Positions 42,957-51,671 of a DNA stretch of 64,000 bases are shown piece by piece. The DNA lies in the NCBI RefSeq assembly GCF_003385845.1, contig NZ_QRDJ01000008.1:124001-188000 (forward strand), written 5' to 3'. The stretch comes from Kushneria indalinina DSM 14324. GTDB taxonomy: Bacteria; Pseudomonadota; Gammaproteobacteria; Pseudomonadales; Halomonadaceae. The translations under genes and the position numbers were made by a program. The notes beneath the pieces are model-generated. The model had not been told where the DNA came from and made no database searches. It was given only the letters and a program-made list of their open reading frames with translations. Position 1 is the first letter of the stretch. Each line of letters begins with the position of its first letter.

Positions 42957-44564
42957 TCAGGCAGCGCTGTCCATCTCACGCAAAAAGGCGGCCTTTAACA
43001 GCGCCTTTGTATATTCCTCGCGCGGCGTTTGGAAGATGCTCTCGGCCGATCCCTGTTCGACGACCTGCCCCTCCTTCATGACCAGCACGGTATCGGACAG
43101 CGCCCGCACCACGGCGAGGTCGTGGCTGATGAACACATAGGTCAGGTTGTATTTCTGCTGCAGATGCCGCAAAAGCTCGATCACCGTCATCTGCACTGAA
43201 CGATCCAGCGCCGAGGTGGGCTCATCGAGCAGCAGGAAATCGGGCTTGAGCACCAGGGCACGGGCGATGGCAATGCGCTGGCGCTGGCCACCGGAAAATT
43301 CGTGCGGGTAGCGCTTGCGCATCGCCGGGTCCAGCGCCACTTCTTCCAGTGACTCGATGACCCGCGCCTCGCGTTCACGTCGGTTGAGTTCCGGAAAGTG
43401 CACCTTGAGCCCTTCACTGATGATTTCCCCTACGGTCATGCGCGGCGATAGCGAGCCGAACGGGTCCTGAAAGACCACCTGCATGCGCGAGCGCAGCGGC
43501 CGCATATGAGACTTGTCGAAATCCGTGATGTCGGTGTCTTCAAAGCGCAGCTGTCCCTGGCTTTTCAAAAGCCGCAGCAGGGCCCGCCCAAACGTTGACT
43601 TGCCCGAGCCCGATTCGCCCACAATGCCAACGGTCTGACCACGTCGGACGGTCAGATCGATCCCGCGTACCGCTTCGAAATGATCGTCCTTGCCGAACAG
43701 GCGCTTTTTGGTCGTAAAGCGTACCCGAACGTCCTGGCCGCTGAGCAGCACCGGTGCATTCTCGGCCACCGCTGCCTTGCTGCCGCGCGGTTCGGCGTCC
43801 AGCAGCATGCGGGTGTAGTCGTGCTGCGGATCGTTGAAGACCGTCGCGGTCTCACCGGCCTCGACCAGCTCGCCATAGCGCATCACGCAGACCCGCTCGG
43901 CAAAGCGGCGTACCAGACTCAGGTCGTGGGTGATGAACAGGATCGCCATGCCGTAGCGCTGTTGCAGGTCCCGGAGCAGTTCAAGAATCTGGGCCTGCAC
44001 GGTGACATCAAGTGCCGTGGTGGGCTCATCGGCGATCAGAAGGCGCGGCTCGCAGGCCAGCGCCATGGCGATCATCACGCGCTGGCGCTGGCCGCCGGAC
44101 AGCTCATGCGGATAGCTTGAAATGCGCCGTTCGGGCTCGGGAATGCCGACCTGATGGAGCAGTTCCAGCACTCGAGCGCGTGCCTTGCTGCCGGAGAGCC
44201 CGCGATGGCGATGAAGGACTTCGGCAATCTGGCGACCGATGCGATGCAGCGGATTGAGCGAGGTCATCGGCTCCTGAAAGATCATCGAGAACTCATTGCC
44301 GCGCAGCCGACGCATGCGTGAGGCGCTGACCTGTGTCAGATCTTCGCCATCCAGCCGGATGGCGCCGGAGATTTTGGCCATCTCCGGCAGCAGGCGCATC
44401 AGCGCGGTGGAGGTCACTGATTTGCCGGAGCCGGACTCGCCCACCAGTGCCACGGTTTCACCCTGATCAATGGTGAAGCTGACGCCCTTGACGGCGGAGA
44501 CGGTGCCGGTGGGCAGCTCAAAGTCCACCTTCAGATTGTCGATCTCAAGCAGGGGTGTCGACAT
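42957..44564 (-). CDS. Fused OppD-OppF oligopeptide ABC transporter ATPase
   Basis: A 535-residue protein with two ABC ATPase domains in one chain, powering peptide uptake. The first half has GESGSGKSV (Walker A), [15 protein letters not shown] (signature) and [13 protein letters not shown] (Walker B). The second has [30 protein letters not shown] and [13 protein letters not shown]. In E. coli OppD and OppF are separate, while YejF is fused as here; the permeases upstream match OppB/OppC rather than YejB/YejE. AAGGAG precedes the ATG at 44564. It is the last gene of the opp cluster. Confidence 0.94.
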   Translation of the reverse strand: MSTPLLEIDNLKVDFELPTGTVSAVKGVSFTIDQGETVALVGESGSGKSVTSTALMRLLPEMAKISGAIRLDGEDLTQVSASRMRRLRGNEFSMIFQEPMTSLNPLHRIGRQIAEVLHRHRGLSGSKARARVLELLHQVGIPEPERRISSYPHELSGGQRQRVMIAMALACEPRLLIADEPTTALDVTVQAQILELLRDLQQRYGMAILFITHDLSLVRRFAERVCVMRYGELVEAGETATVFNDPQHDYTRMLLDAEPRGSKAAVAENAPVLLSGQDVRVRFTTKKRLFGKDDHFEAVRGIDLTVRRGQTVGIVGESGSGKSTFGRALLRLLKSQGQLRFEDTDITDFDKSHMRPLRSRMQVVFQDPFGSLSPRMTVGEIISEGLKVHFPELNRREREARVIESLEEVALDPAMRKRYPHEFSGGQRQRIAIARALVLKPDFLLLDEPTSALDRSVQMTVIELLRHLQQKYNLTYVFISHDLAVVRALSDTVLVMKEGQVVEQGSAESIFQTPREEYTKALLKAAFLREMDSAA

Positions 44565-44574
44565 GGGGGACTCC

Positions 44575-45540
44575 TTAGCGGGTACGCGGGTCGAGGGCGT
44601 CACGCAGCCCGTCGCCCAGGAAGTTGAGACAGAAAAGCGTTACGGCCAGAAACGCGGCCGGCACGATCAGCATCCAGGGCGCACCCTGCATGTTGGAGGT
44701 GCCCTCGCTGATCAGAACCCCCCAGCTGGTCAGCGGTTCCTGTACACCCAGCCCCAGAAACGACAGGAAGCTCTCCAGCAAAATCACCTTGGGCACCGTC
44801 AGCGTCACATAGATGATGACCGGGCCGATCGAGTTGGGAATCAGGTGGCGGGTAATGATCTTTGAATCCCGAACGCCCAGGGCGTGGGCAGCCTCGATGA
44901 ATTCGCGCCGTTTGAGCGACAGCGTCTGGCCGCGCACGATGCGGGCCATGTCGAGCCACTCCACCGCACCGATGGCGGCGTAAATCAGGAAAATGTTGCG
45001 GCCAAAGACCACCATCAACAGGATGACCAGAAACATGAAGGGCAGGGAGTACATGATGTCGACAAAGCGCATCATGAGATTATCGGTACGCCCGCCGACA
45101 TAGCCTGAAATGGCCCCATAAAGCACGCCGATCACCAGGCTCACCAGCGTGGCTACCAGCGCCACGGAGAGCGATACACGTCCGCCGTAGAGCGTGCGGG
45201 TCAGAAGATCCCGGCCGTTGGCATCGGTGCCCAGCCAGTGCTGGTTGGCAAGCGTCGGGCCGGTGCCGAAATTCTCCCAGTCCACCTCGGCCAGATCCCA
45301 GGGCAGCAGCCAGGGGCCGGCGATACAGATGATGGCCATCGCCACCAGCAAAATTAGACTCGCCATGGCCGCCCGGTTGTGGCGCAGGCGCCGCCAGGCC
45401 TCACGCGCCAGGCTCTCGCCGGGCTGGGCGACCGGCGCCTGAGGCGGGTTGGGGCCGCCGCCGCCCTGGAGATGATTGTCGTCGGCCGGCGCTGAGCCGG
45501 ACGCGGCGTGGGTGTCATGAGCACCGTGAGAAGAGGTCAT
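44575..45540 (-). CDS. oppC: Oligopeptide ABC transporter permease OppC
   Basis: A 321-residue inner-membrane permease with six helices. Close resemblance to E. coli OppC is visible in FGTD-like WLGTDANGRDLLTRTLYGGR, SWLDMARIVRGQTLSLKR-like EWLDMARIVRGQTLSLKRRE (the cytoplasmic coupling EAA loop) and FLGDGLRDALDPRTR at the end. The N-terminal ~40 residues are longer and of low complexity (HGAHDTHAASGSAPADDN) compared with E. coli. It lies 10 bases before oppDF. Confidence 0.95.
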   Translation of the reverse strand: MTSSHGAHDTHAASGSAPADDNHLQGGGGPNPPQAPVAQPGESLAREAWRRLRHNRAAMASLILLVAMAIICIAGPWLLPWDLAEVDWENFGTGPTLANQHWLGTDANGRDLLTRTLYGGRVSLSVALVATLVSLVIGVLYGAISGYVGGRTDNLMMRFVDIMYSLPFMFLVILLMVVFGRNIFLIYAAIGAVEWLDMARIVRGQTLSLKRREFIEAAHALGVRDSKIITRHLIPNSIGPVIIYVTLTVPKVILLESFLSFLGLGVQEPLTSWGVLISEGTSNMQGAPWMLIVPAAFLAVTLFCLNFLGDGLRDALDPRTR

Positions 45541-45552
45541 GATGCGCTCCGG

Positions 45553-46479
45553 TCAGTCGTCATAGCGAATTTGCGGGTCGAACAGTGAATAGAGCAGATC
45601 GACAATCAGGTTCATCAGCACGATCAGGATGCCGTAGAACACCACCGTGCCCATCACCAGCGTGTAGTCGCGGTTGAGCGCGCCCTGGACAAAGTAGCGC
45701 CCGATCCCCGGCAGCCCGAAGATCTGCTCGATGACCACCGAGCCCGTGATGATGCCGGCAATGGCCGGACCGAGATAGGAGAGCACCGGCAGCATCGCCG
45801 GGCGCAGGGCGTGGCGCCAGATCACCTGCCGCTCGTTGAGACCCTTGGCGCGGGCGGTGCGAATAAAATGGCTGCCCAGCACCTCGATCATCGAGGCGCG
45901 CATCATGCGGGCAATGTAGGCAATCTGCTGAATGGCCAGCGCCACCACCGGCAGCACCAGATTGGGCAGGGCGCCGCCGTTCCAGCCGCCCACCGGCAGC
46001 CAGCCCAGAATGACGCCGAAAAAGAGCGCCATCAGCGGGGCAATCACGAAGTTGGGCACGGCAATGCCGCCCAGCGCCGTGCCCATCAGCAGATAGTCGA
46101 CGGTCGTGTTGCGCTTGAGCGCGGCCATCACCCCCATGGGAATGCCCAAAAGCAGGGCAAGCAGAATCGCCAGCCCCCCGAGCTCCAGACTGACCGGAAA
46201 CCCCTGGGCGATCAGGTCGGTGACCGAGAAGTCCTTGTACTTGAACGACGGTCCAAAATCGCCCTGCAGGAGGTTGCCCATGTAGCGCAGATACTGCATG
46301 GGCAACGGCTCATCCAGATGATAGGCCGCCATCAGATTGGCCTCGATCTCCGGCGGCAGCTGGCGCTCACCGTCAAAGGGGCCGCCCGGGGCGACCCGCA
46401 TCAGGAAAAACGAGGCCGTAATCACGATCAACAGGGTGGGAATGGCCATGGCCAGACGCTTGGCGATATAGCTCAGCAT
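45553..46479 (-). CDS. oppB: Oligopeptide ABC transporter permease OppB
   Basis: A 308-residue permease strongly similar to E. coli OppB: MRVAPGGPFDGERQLPPE, GDFGPSFKYKDFSVTDL, WLPVGGWNGGALPNLVLP, HFIRTARAKGLNERQVIWRH (EAA loop), GPAIAGIITGSVVIEQIFGLPG. The start is the ATG at 46479, preceded by GAGG; a GTG six codons upstream is less likely. oppC follows 12 bases later. Together they form the heteromeric channel. Confidence 0.95.
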   Translation of the reverse strand: MLSYIAKRLAMAIPTLLIVITASFFLMRVAPGGPFDGERQLPPEIEANLMAAYHLDEPLPMQYLRYMGNLLQGDFGPSFKYKDFSVTDLIAQGFPVSLELGGLAILLALLLGIPMGVMAALKRNTTVDYLLMGTALGGIAVPNFVIAPLMALFFGVILGWLPVGGWNGGALPNLVLPVVALAIQQIAYIARMMRASMIEVLGSHFIRTARAKGLNERQVIWRHALRPAMLPVLSYLGPAIAGIITGSVVIEQIFGLPGIGRYFVQGALNRDYTLVMGTVVFYGILIVLMNLIVDLLYSLFDPQIRYDD

Positions 46480-46521
46480 GCCGGTCGACCTCGGCACATG
46501 ATGGACATATAAGACACGGGG

Positions 46522-48138
46522 TTACTCCTCGAGGCTGATATAGCGCAGGGGATGGACGTCCATGGGGGTGGGTGCCCAGCCATGAACGCGCTCTGACACC
46601 AGCGCAGTGTTGACGTAATCGTAAAGCGGCAGCAGGGCGTAGTCGTCCAGCAGGTGCTGCTGGGCGCGGGTCAACAGCTCGGCGCGGGCTGAAGGGTCGA
46701 TGGTTTCGCTGCTCTGCTCGACCAGACGGTCATAGTCGGCATTGTGATAGCCGCTGCTCAGCGCCGATGACCCGCCGGTGGTGTAGCTGCCCAGGAAGTC
46801 GTAAGGGTCATCGATGGTCGCCACCATGCCGTAGCGGGCCAGCTGGAAATCGCCTTCACGAATGGCGGCGTAGTGGCTGGCGGCCTCGGTATTGATCAGC
46901 GCGACGTCAACGCCCAGCGGTTTCCACATGGCGGCCAGCGCCACCGCAATCTTCTTGTGATCTTCCAGCGTGTTGTAGCGCAGCGTCAGCGTCAGGGGAT
47001 TGTTCGGACCAAAGCCTGCCGCCTGCATCAGTTCACGGGCACGCGCCATGCGCTCATCCATTGCCATCTGCGCCGTAGGCAGCGCACCCTCGGCGCCACC
47101 GGCCGTTACCCGGGGCACCAGCCAGTACGACGGCGTCTGTCCCATGCCCAGCAGCTGATCGGTAATCACCTCACGCCGGGTGGCCAGGTTGAGCGCTTCC
47201 CGCACGCGGATGTCGCTGAGCGGGCTCTCGGGGCGCAGATTGAACATGTAGAAATACTCGGCCACCATCGGGTTGACCCGCAGAGTCTCCCCCAGCTCCC
47301 GGCGCAGCTGCTCAAAGCGCCCACCCGGGACGCTGGTATAGCTGATGTCCAGCGCACCGGTGCGAAAACGGTTCAGCGCGGCGCTGGCCTCTTCCAGCGG
47401 ATAGAAAATGGCCTCATCGAGGGCCACGTCATCGGCGGCATAAAACTGCGGGTTCTTCTCCAGCGTGATGTGATCCTGAGGGGACCACTCGCTCAACGTG
47501 AAAGCGCCGCTGACCACTGTCCTGCCCGGTATGACCCAGCGCTCGTCCTGTTCTCTCAACACATGCTCGGGCAGCGGGGCGGCCTCGGGCATGGCGATGG
47601 CCTGCAAAAACCAGGCGGTGGGGCGCTCCAGCTGGATTTCCAGATGATGGTCGTCAAGAGCGCGCGCGCCCAGCGTCTCCGGGGCGGCCTCGCCGGCATT
47701 GATGGCCCGGGCGTTCTCGATTGGATAGTAGAGGTTGGCGTTGTGGGCCGTTGTTTCGGGGCGCAGCAGCCGGCGCAGGCTGAAAACGGCGTCACCGGCG
47801 GTAATGGGCTCGCCGTCGGACCACTGTGCATCGTCACGCAGTTCAAACGTCCAGGTCAGGCCGTCATCGCTCAGATCCCAGCGGCTGGCCAGTCCCGCTA
47901 CCAGCTCGCCGGTAGCGTCCTGGCTGACCAGGGTCTCAAACAGCTCACGCACGATGCGCGTCTCCCAGACACCGCTGGTTTTCTGCGGATCCAGGGTGCC
48001 GGGTTCGGCGCCGTTATCGATACGCAGCGTGGCCGCCATGCTCAGTGGGGCGATGGTCAGCAGGCAGGCCGTGAGCGCGGCACGTTTGAAAAGGGAGTGA
48101 TGTCTCACAGGGCGCGGAAATGGGGTCGTGTTGGTCAT
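46522..48138 (-). CDS. OppA-like peptide-binding protein 1
   Basis: A 538-residue periplasmic solute-binding protein of the SBP_bac_5 (OppA) family with signal peptide FKRAALTACLLTIAPLSMAA. Family blocks: LRIDNGAEPGTLDPQKTSG, FELRDDAQWSDGEPITAGD, VVSGAFTLSEW, DIRVREALNLATRREVI and LPLYDYVNTALVSERVHGW. It is the last of four consecutive OppA paralogues before oppB and the most divergent in its opening. Start uncertain between 48138 and 48156. It is probably exported to the periplasm and hands oligopeptides to OppBC. Confidence 0.92.
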   Translation of the reverse strand: MTNTTPFPRPVRHHSLFKRAALTACLLTIAPLSMAATLRIDNGAEPGTLDPQKTSGVWETRIVRELFETLVSQDATGELVAGLASRWDLSDDGLTWTFELRDDAQWSDGEPITAGDAVFSLRRLLRPETTAHNANLYYPIENARAINAGEAAPETLGARALDDHHLEIQLERPTAWFLQAIAMPEAAPLPEHVLREQDERWVIPGRTVVSGAFTLSEWSPQDHITLEKNPQFYAADDVALDEAIFYPLEEASAALNRFRTGALDISYTSVPGGRFEQLRRELGETLRVNPMVAEYFYMFNLRPESPLSDIRVREALNLATRREVITDQLLGMGQTPSYWLVPRVTAGGAEGALPTAQMAMDERMARARELMQAAGFGPNNPLTLTLRYNTLEDHKKIAVALAAMWKPLGVDVALINTEAASHYAAIREGDFQLARYGMVATIDDPYDFLGSYTTGGSSALSSGYHNADYDRLVEQSSETIDPSARAELLTRAQQHLLDDYALLPLYDYVNTALVSERVHGWAPTPMDVHPLRYISLEE

Positions 48139-48201
48139 TGTTGTTGTCCGGGGCATGTCATCACGTCGCGCGAGCCGGTGCACCCGCGCGACATGAAAGG
48201 G

Positions 48202-49779
48202 TTACGGGTTGATGCTGATCCAGCGTGACAGGTGGCGATTGATGGCGTTGTCTTCCCAGCCGCTCATGTCCGGATTGACCAGATTGCGGGCCGCGTCGGC
48301 ATAGATGGGGGCCATGGCGTAGTCCCCCAGTGCCTGCCGTTCGGCCTGCTCGAGCAGCTCGCGGCGCTCGTCCGGGTCGGCTTCCGCCGTGGCCTGCGCC
48401 AGAAGGTCATCGAATTCGGCGCTTTTGTAGCCGCTGTAGTTCTTGGTATTGCCCGAGGCGAGAATGCCCAGAAAATTGCTGGCGTCATCAAAGTCCGCCA
48501 CCCAGCTGGCACGAGCGATGTCGAAATCGCCACGGGCGATCTCGGCGTAGTGCACGTTGGCTTCGGCGTTGACCATCTCGATGTTGATGCCCAGCGGCTT
48601 CCACATGGCCGCCGCGGCCACGGCAATGCGGCGGTGATCATCGCGGGAGTTGAAACGCAGACGCAGATCCAGCGGATGCTCGGGGCCGTAGCCGGCCTCC
48701 TTCAAAAGCGTTTTTGCCCGGTCCATGCGCGCGTCGATGTCGCCTTCTACGCCCGGCATGGTCTGCATCTCATAGTGGGCGGTGCCGTCAGGCACCAGTG
48801 AACTGGTCGCGTTGGCCGCGCCCTGCAGGACCTTTTCCACGATGATGTCGCGCCGCAGGGCCAGATTGAGTGCCTCGCGCACGCGCACGTCGCTGGTCGG
48901 ATGCCCCTCGCGGTTATTGAGCGCGTAATAATAGGTCGAGAGCTGGTTATGCAGGTGGACGGCGTCGCTCAGGTTGTCTTTCAACCACTGATAGCGGCTG
49001 GCATCAAAGTCGCGCATGACGTCCAGATTGCCGCTGCGAAAGCGGGACAGGCCGGTGTTGAGGTCTTCAACGAGGTGATAGTTGACGCCGTCGAGGGTGA
49101 CGCTGTCGGCATCATGAAACTGCGGGTTCTTTACTGCCTCGATATGGTCATGCGAGACCCAGCGGCTGGGCATGAAAGCGCCGTTGCTGGCGATGTTCGA
49201 AAGCTGCGTCCAGTCGTTGCCATGTTCGCGCACCAGATGGGCCGGCACGGGCGCGGCGATGATGTGGGCCATCAGGGTGGGCAGATAGGGCGTGGGCTGC
49301 TCGAGGGTCACTTCCAGCCGGTGATCGTTCGCGGCGTGGACACCCAGGGTGTCGAGTTCGGCCTCGCCGCGGTTGATGGCGGCGGCGTTGTCGAGCGGAT
49401 AAAGCAGGTTGGCGTAGATGGAGGCGATGCTCGGATCGAGCGCGCGCTGAAAGGCGAGCACGAAGTCCTCGGCCGTGACCGGCTCACCGTCGGACCAGCG
49501 GGCATCTTCACGCAGGTTGAAGGTCCAGGTCAGGCCATCATCGGAGACCGACCAGTCGGTGGCCACGCCCGGCTGATAGTCGCCGTCCGGGGCCAGTGTG
49601 ACGAGTCCTTCGAACAGATCGCCCAGCACATCGTTGTCATAAACGGCGCCGGTGACGCGAGCAGCGTCCAGCGAAGCGGGCTCACCGTAGATGCCGATAT
49701 CCAGCGTGGCGGCGTGAACGGTTAGCGGCAATGACCAGACCAGGGCGGCTGCCATGCAGCCGGAAACAAGACGCTTCAT
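48202..49779 (-). CDS. OppA-like peptide-binding protein 2
   Basis: A 525-residue SBP_bac_5 protein with signal peptide KRLVSGCMAAALVWSLPLTVHA. Shared blocks: IGIYGEPASLDAARVTGAVYD, FNLREDARWSDGEPVTAEDFV, NGAFMPSRWV, DVRVREALNLALRRDII, and WISINP at the end. The ligand-contact region differs from its paralogues, implying a different peptide preference; that is inference. Its gene is separated from paralogue 3 by 75 bases that contain a strong hairpin. Confidence 0.93.
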   Translation of the reverse strand: MKRLVSGCMAAALVWSLPLTVHAATLDIGIYGEPASLDAARVTGAVYDNDVLGDLFEGLVTLAPDGDYQPGVATDWSVSDDGLTWTFNLREDARWSDGEPVTAEDFVLAFQRALDPSIASIYANLLYPLDNAAAINRGEAELDTLGVHAANDHRLEVTLEQPTPYLPTLMAHIIAAPVPAHLVREHGNDWTQLSNIASNGAFMPSRWVSHDHIEAVKNPQFHDADSVTLDGVNYHLVEDLNTGLSRFRSGNLDVMRDFDASRYQWLKDNLSDAVHLHNQLSTYYYALNNREGHPTSDVRVREALNLALRRDIIVEKVLQGAANATSSLVPDGTAHYEMQTMPGVEGDIDARMDRAKTLLKEAGYGPEHPLDLRLRFNSRDDHRRIAVAAAAMWKPLGINIEMVNAEANVHYAEIARGDFDIARASWVADFDDASNFLGILASGNTKNYSGYKSAEFDDLLAQATAEADPDERRELLEQAERQALGDYAMAPIYADAARNLVNPDMSGWEDNAINRHLSRWISINP

Positions 49780-49818
49780 GAGTGTGCCTGTTCAAAAAAT
49801 AAATAACATCAGCATGAT

Positions 49819-49841
49819 GGCACCGCCAGGGAGGCGGTGCC
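49819..49841 (-). terminator. Intergenic hairpin between oppA-like genes 2 and 3
   Basis: GGCACCGCC and GGCGGTGCC form a 9-bp stem with a 5-base loop. On the minus strand a T-rich stretch (TTATTTATTTTTT) begins about 15 bases later, so it may act as a partial terminator or as an mRNA-stabilising hairpin, as is common after binding-protein genes. Confidence 0.5.
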
Positions 49842-49854
49842 CTGAAAGTACAGG

Positions 49855-51435
49855 CTACTGCTCGATGCTGATCCAGCGAGAGCGGTGGATGTCTTCGATG
49901 TTGTCTTCCCAGCCCGTCAGGCGAGTGCTGACGAGATTGCGCGACACATAGTAATAAAGAGGCAGTGCGCCGAAGTCCTCAAGCATGACGTGCTCGGCGC
50001 TTTCCATGACATGAGCGCGCTGCGTCATGTCCAGCGTGCCGGCCGCCTGATCCATGAGCGCATCAAACTCGTCGTTGGAATACGCGCCGTAGTTGTTGGG
50101 TACGCCGGTCTCGAAAAGGCTCAGGAAGTTCTGCGGATCGTTGTAGTCACCGATCCAGCCGGCACGGCCGACATCAAAATCACCCTGACGCATGTTTTGG
50201 TAGTGGACCGCGACTTCGGCATTGCGCAGGTCGAGATTGATGCCCAACGGTTTCCACATGGCGGCCAGCGCTACCATGACCTTGCGATGATCATCGTCGG
50301 TATTGTAGGTCGCGACCAGATTGAGCGGCTTGTCGGGGCCATAGCCTGCCTCGGCGAGAAGCTCTTTCGCGCGGGCCATGCGCTCATCTGCACTCATGTC
50401 GTGACCGGGCATTTCCTGCAGCTCATAGTCATTGATGCCCTCGGGCACGATGCTCCAGGCAGGAATGGTGCCAATTTTCAGGATGTTGTTGCTGATGACA
50501 TCACGGCGTGTGGCCAGATTCAGCGCCTCGCGGACACGAACATCGCTGGTGGGGTGACCTTCGCGCGAATTGAGCGCCATGTAATAGATACCCAGATAGG
50601 GGGCCACATGGGTCTCATCGGGCAGATTGTCCTTGAGCCACTGATACTGCTGGGTCGGGAACTCGCGGGCGATATCCACTTCACCGCCCCGGAAGCGGTT
50701 CAGCGCGGCGTTACGATCCTCGATCGGGTAATAGATGATCTCATCGAGCGCGACGTTATCGGCGTCGTGGAAGTACTCGTTTTTTGACGCTTCGATGCGA
50801 TTCTGCGAGCGCCACTGATCCAGTTTGAAGGCGCCGTTGGAGACCAGGTGGCCCTGACGGATCCAGTCACGGCCATACTCCTTGAGCACATGCTCGGGCA
50901 GGGGATAGGCCGTGTAGTGAGAGAGCTGATCCAGAAAGTAGGGGGTTGAATGGGTCAGCGTGACTTCAAGGGTGTGTTCGTCGATGGCGCGAACGCCGAG
51001 GGTGTCGACCTCGGCCTCTCCCTTGTTGATCGCTTCCGCCCCTTTGACGGGATAGAGCAGATAGGCGTAGTTGGCGGCCGTATTGGGGTCGAGCAGGCGG
51101 CGCCAGGAGAAGACAAAATCCTCGGCCGTCAGGGGTTCACCGTCTGACCACTTCGCATCTTCTCGCAGGTGGAACGTGTAGGTTCTGCCGTCCTCGCTGA
51201 TGTCCCAGGATTCAGCCACCCCGGGAATTCTTTTGATATGGGCATCTTCAGTGACCAGGCCTTCAAATAGATCCCCCACAACATCGTTTTCCCATACGCC
51301 ACTGACCTGATGTGGGTCCAGCGAGGCGGGTTCGCCCATGATGGCAATGCGAAGGGTATCGGCAAGAGCAGGAGAGGCAGCAAACAGGGAGGACGCAAGC
51401 GCAACGGCGCTGACCAGCGGACGAATCGAGGGCAT
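49855..51435 (-). CDS. OppA-like peptide-binding protein 3
   Basis: A 526-residue SBP_bac_5 protein with signal peptide RPLVSAVALASSLFAASPALA. Family blocks: IAIMGEPASLDPHQVSGVWE, FHLREDAKWSDGEPLTAEDFV, LVSNGAFKLDQW, DVRVREALNLATRRDVI, DVGRAGWIGDYNDPQNFLSLF and LPLYYYVSRNLVSTRLTGWED. Of the four paralogues this one looks closest to E. coli OppA (for example WSDG.PLTA.DFV and VGRAGW.GDYN). A terminator lies upstream between it and paralogue 4, so it likely has its own promoter in 51436-51572. Confidence 0.93.
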   Translation of the reverse strand: MPSIRPLVSAVALASSLFAASPALADTLRIAIMGEPASLDPHQVSGVWENDVVGDLFEGLVTEDAHIKRIPGVAESWDISEDGRTYTFHLREDAKWSDGEPLTAEDFVFSWRRLLDPNTAANYAYLLYPVKGAEAINKGEAEVDTLGVRAIDEHTLEVTLTHSTPYFLDQLSHYTAYPLPEHVLKEYGRDWIRQGHLVSNGAFKLDQWRSQNRIEASKNEYFHDADNVALDEIIYYPIEDRNAALNRFRGGEVDIAREFPTQQYQWLKDNLPDETHVAPYLGIYYMALNSREGHPTSDVRVREALNLATRRDVISNNILKIGTIPAWSIVPEGINDYELQEMPGHDMSADERMARAKELLAEAGYGPDKPLNLVATYNTDDDHRKVMVALAAMWKPLGINLDLRNAEVAVHYQNMRQGDFDVGRAGWIGDYNDPQNFLSLFETGVPNNYGAYSNDEFDALMDQAAGTLDMTQRAHVMESAEHVMLEDFGALPLYYYVSRNLVSTRLTGWEDNIEDIHRSRWISIEQ

Positions 51436-51572
51436 GGGTGTTCCTGACTATATTGGCGTTGTTGTTATCGCTATCGCGGACCGGGATAGCGGCGCGAGCT
51501 GAGATATCGCTTATGACGATTTTGTGAACTTACTCCGCGCCAGGGGGATGTGTCCAGAGTTAACAAAGCGTT

Positions 51573-51609
51573 AAAAAATGCGGCCCATGTCGAGGTCGCA
51601 GGGCCGCAT
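51573..51609 (-). terminator. Terminator after oppA-like gene 4
   Basis: ATGCGGCCC and GGGCCGCAT form a 9-bp stem with a 14-base loop, followed on the minus strand by TTTTTTAA. It separates the fourth binding-protein gene from the rest of the cluster. Confidence 0.8.
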
Positions 51610-51671
51610 GGTAATAAAAGGGTGACGGGCGCGAGCATGCGCCTGGCACCCGGGTGGGGCTTTTTAAGCGA

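Noticed and set aside
46873-48228. 451-residue open frame antisense to the first OppA-like gene
   Set aside because: Shadow ORF; the OppA-like protein on the minus strand has a signal peptide and clear family motifs.
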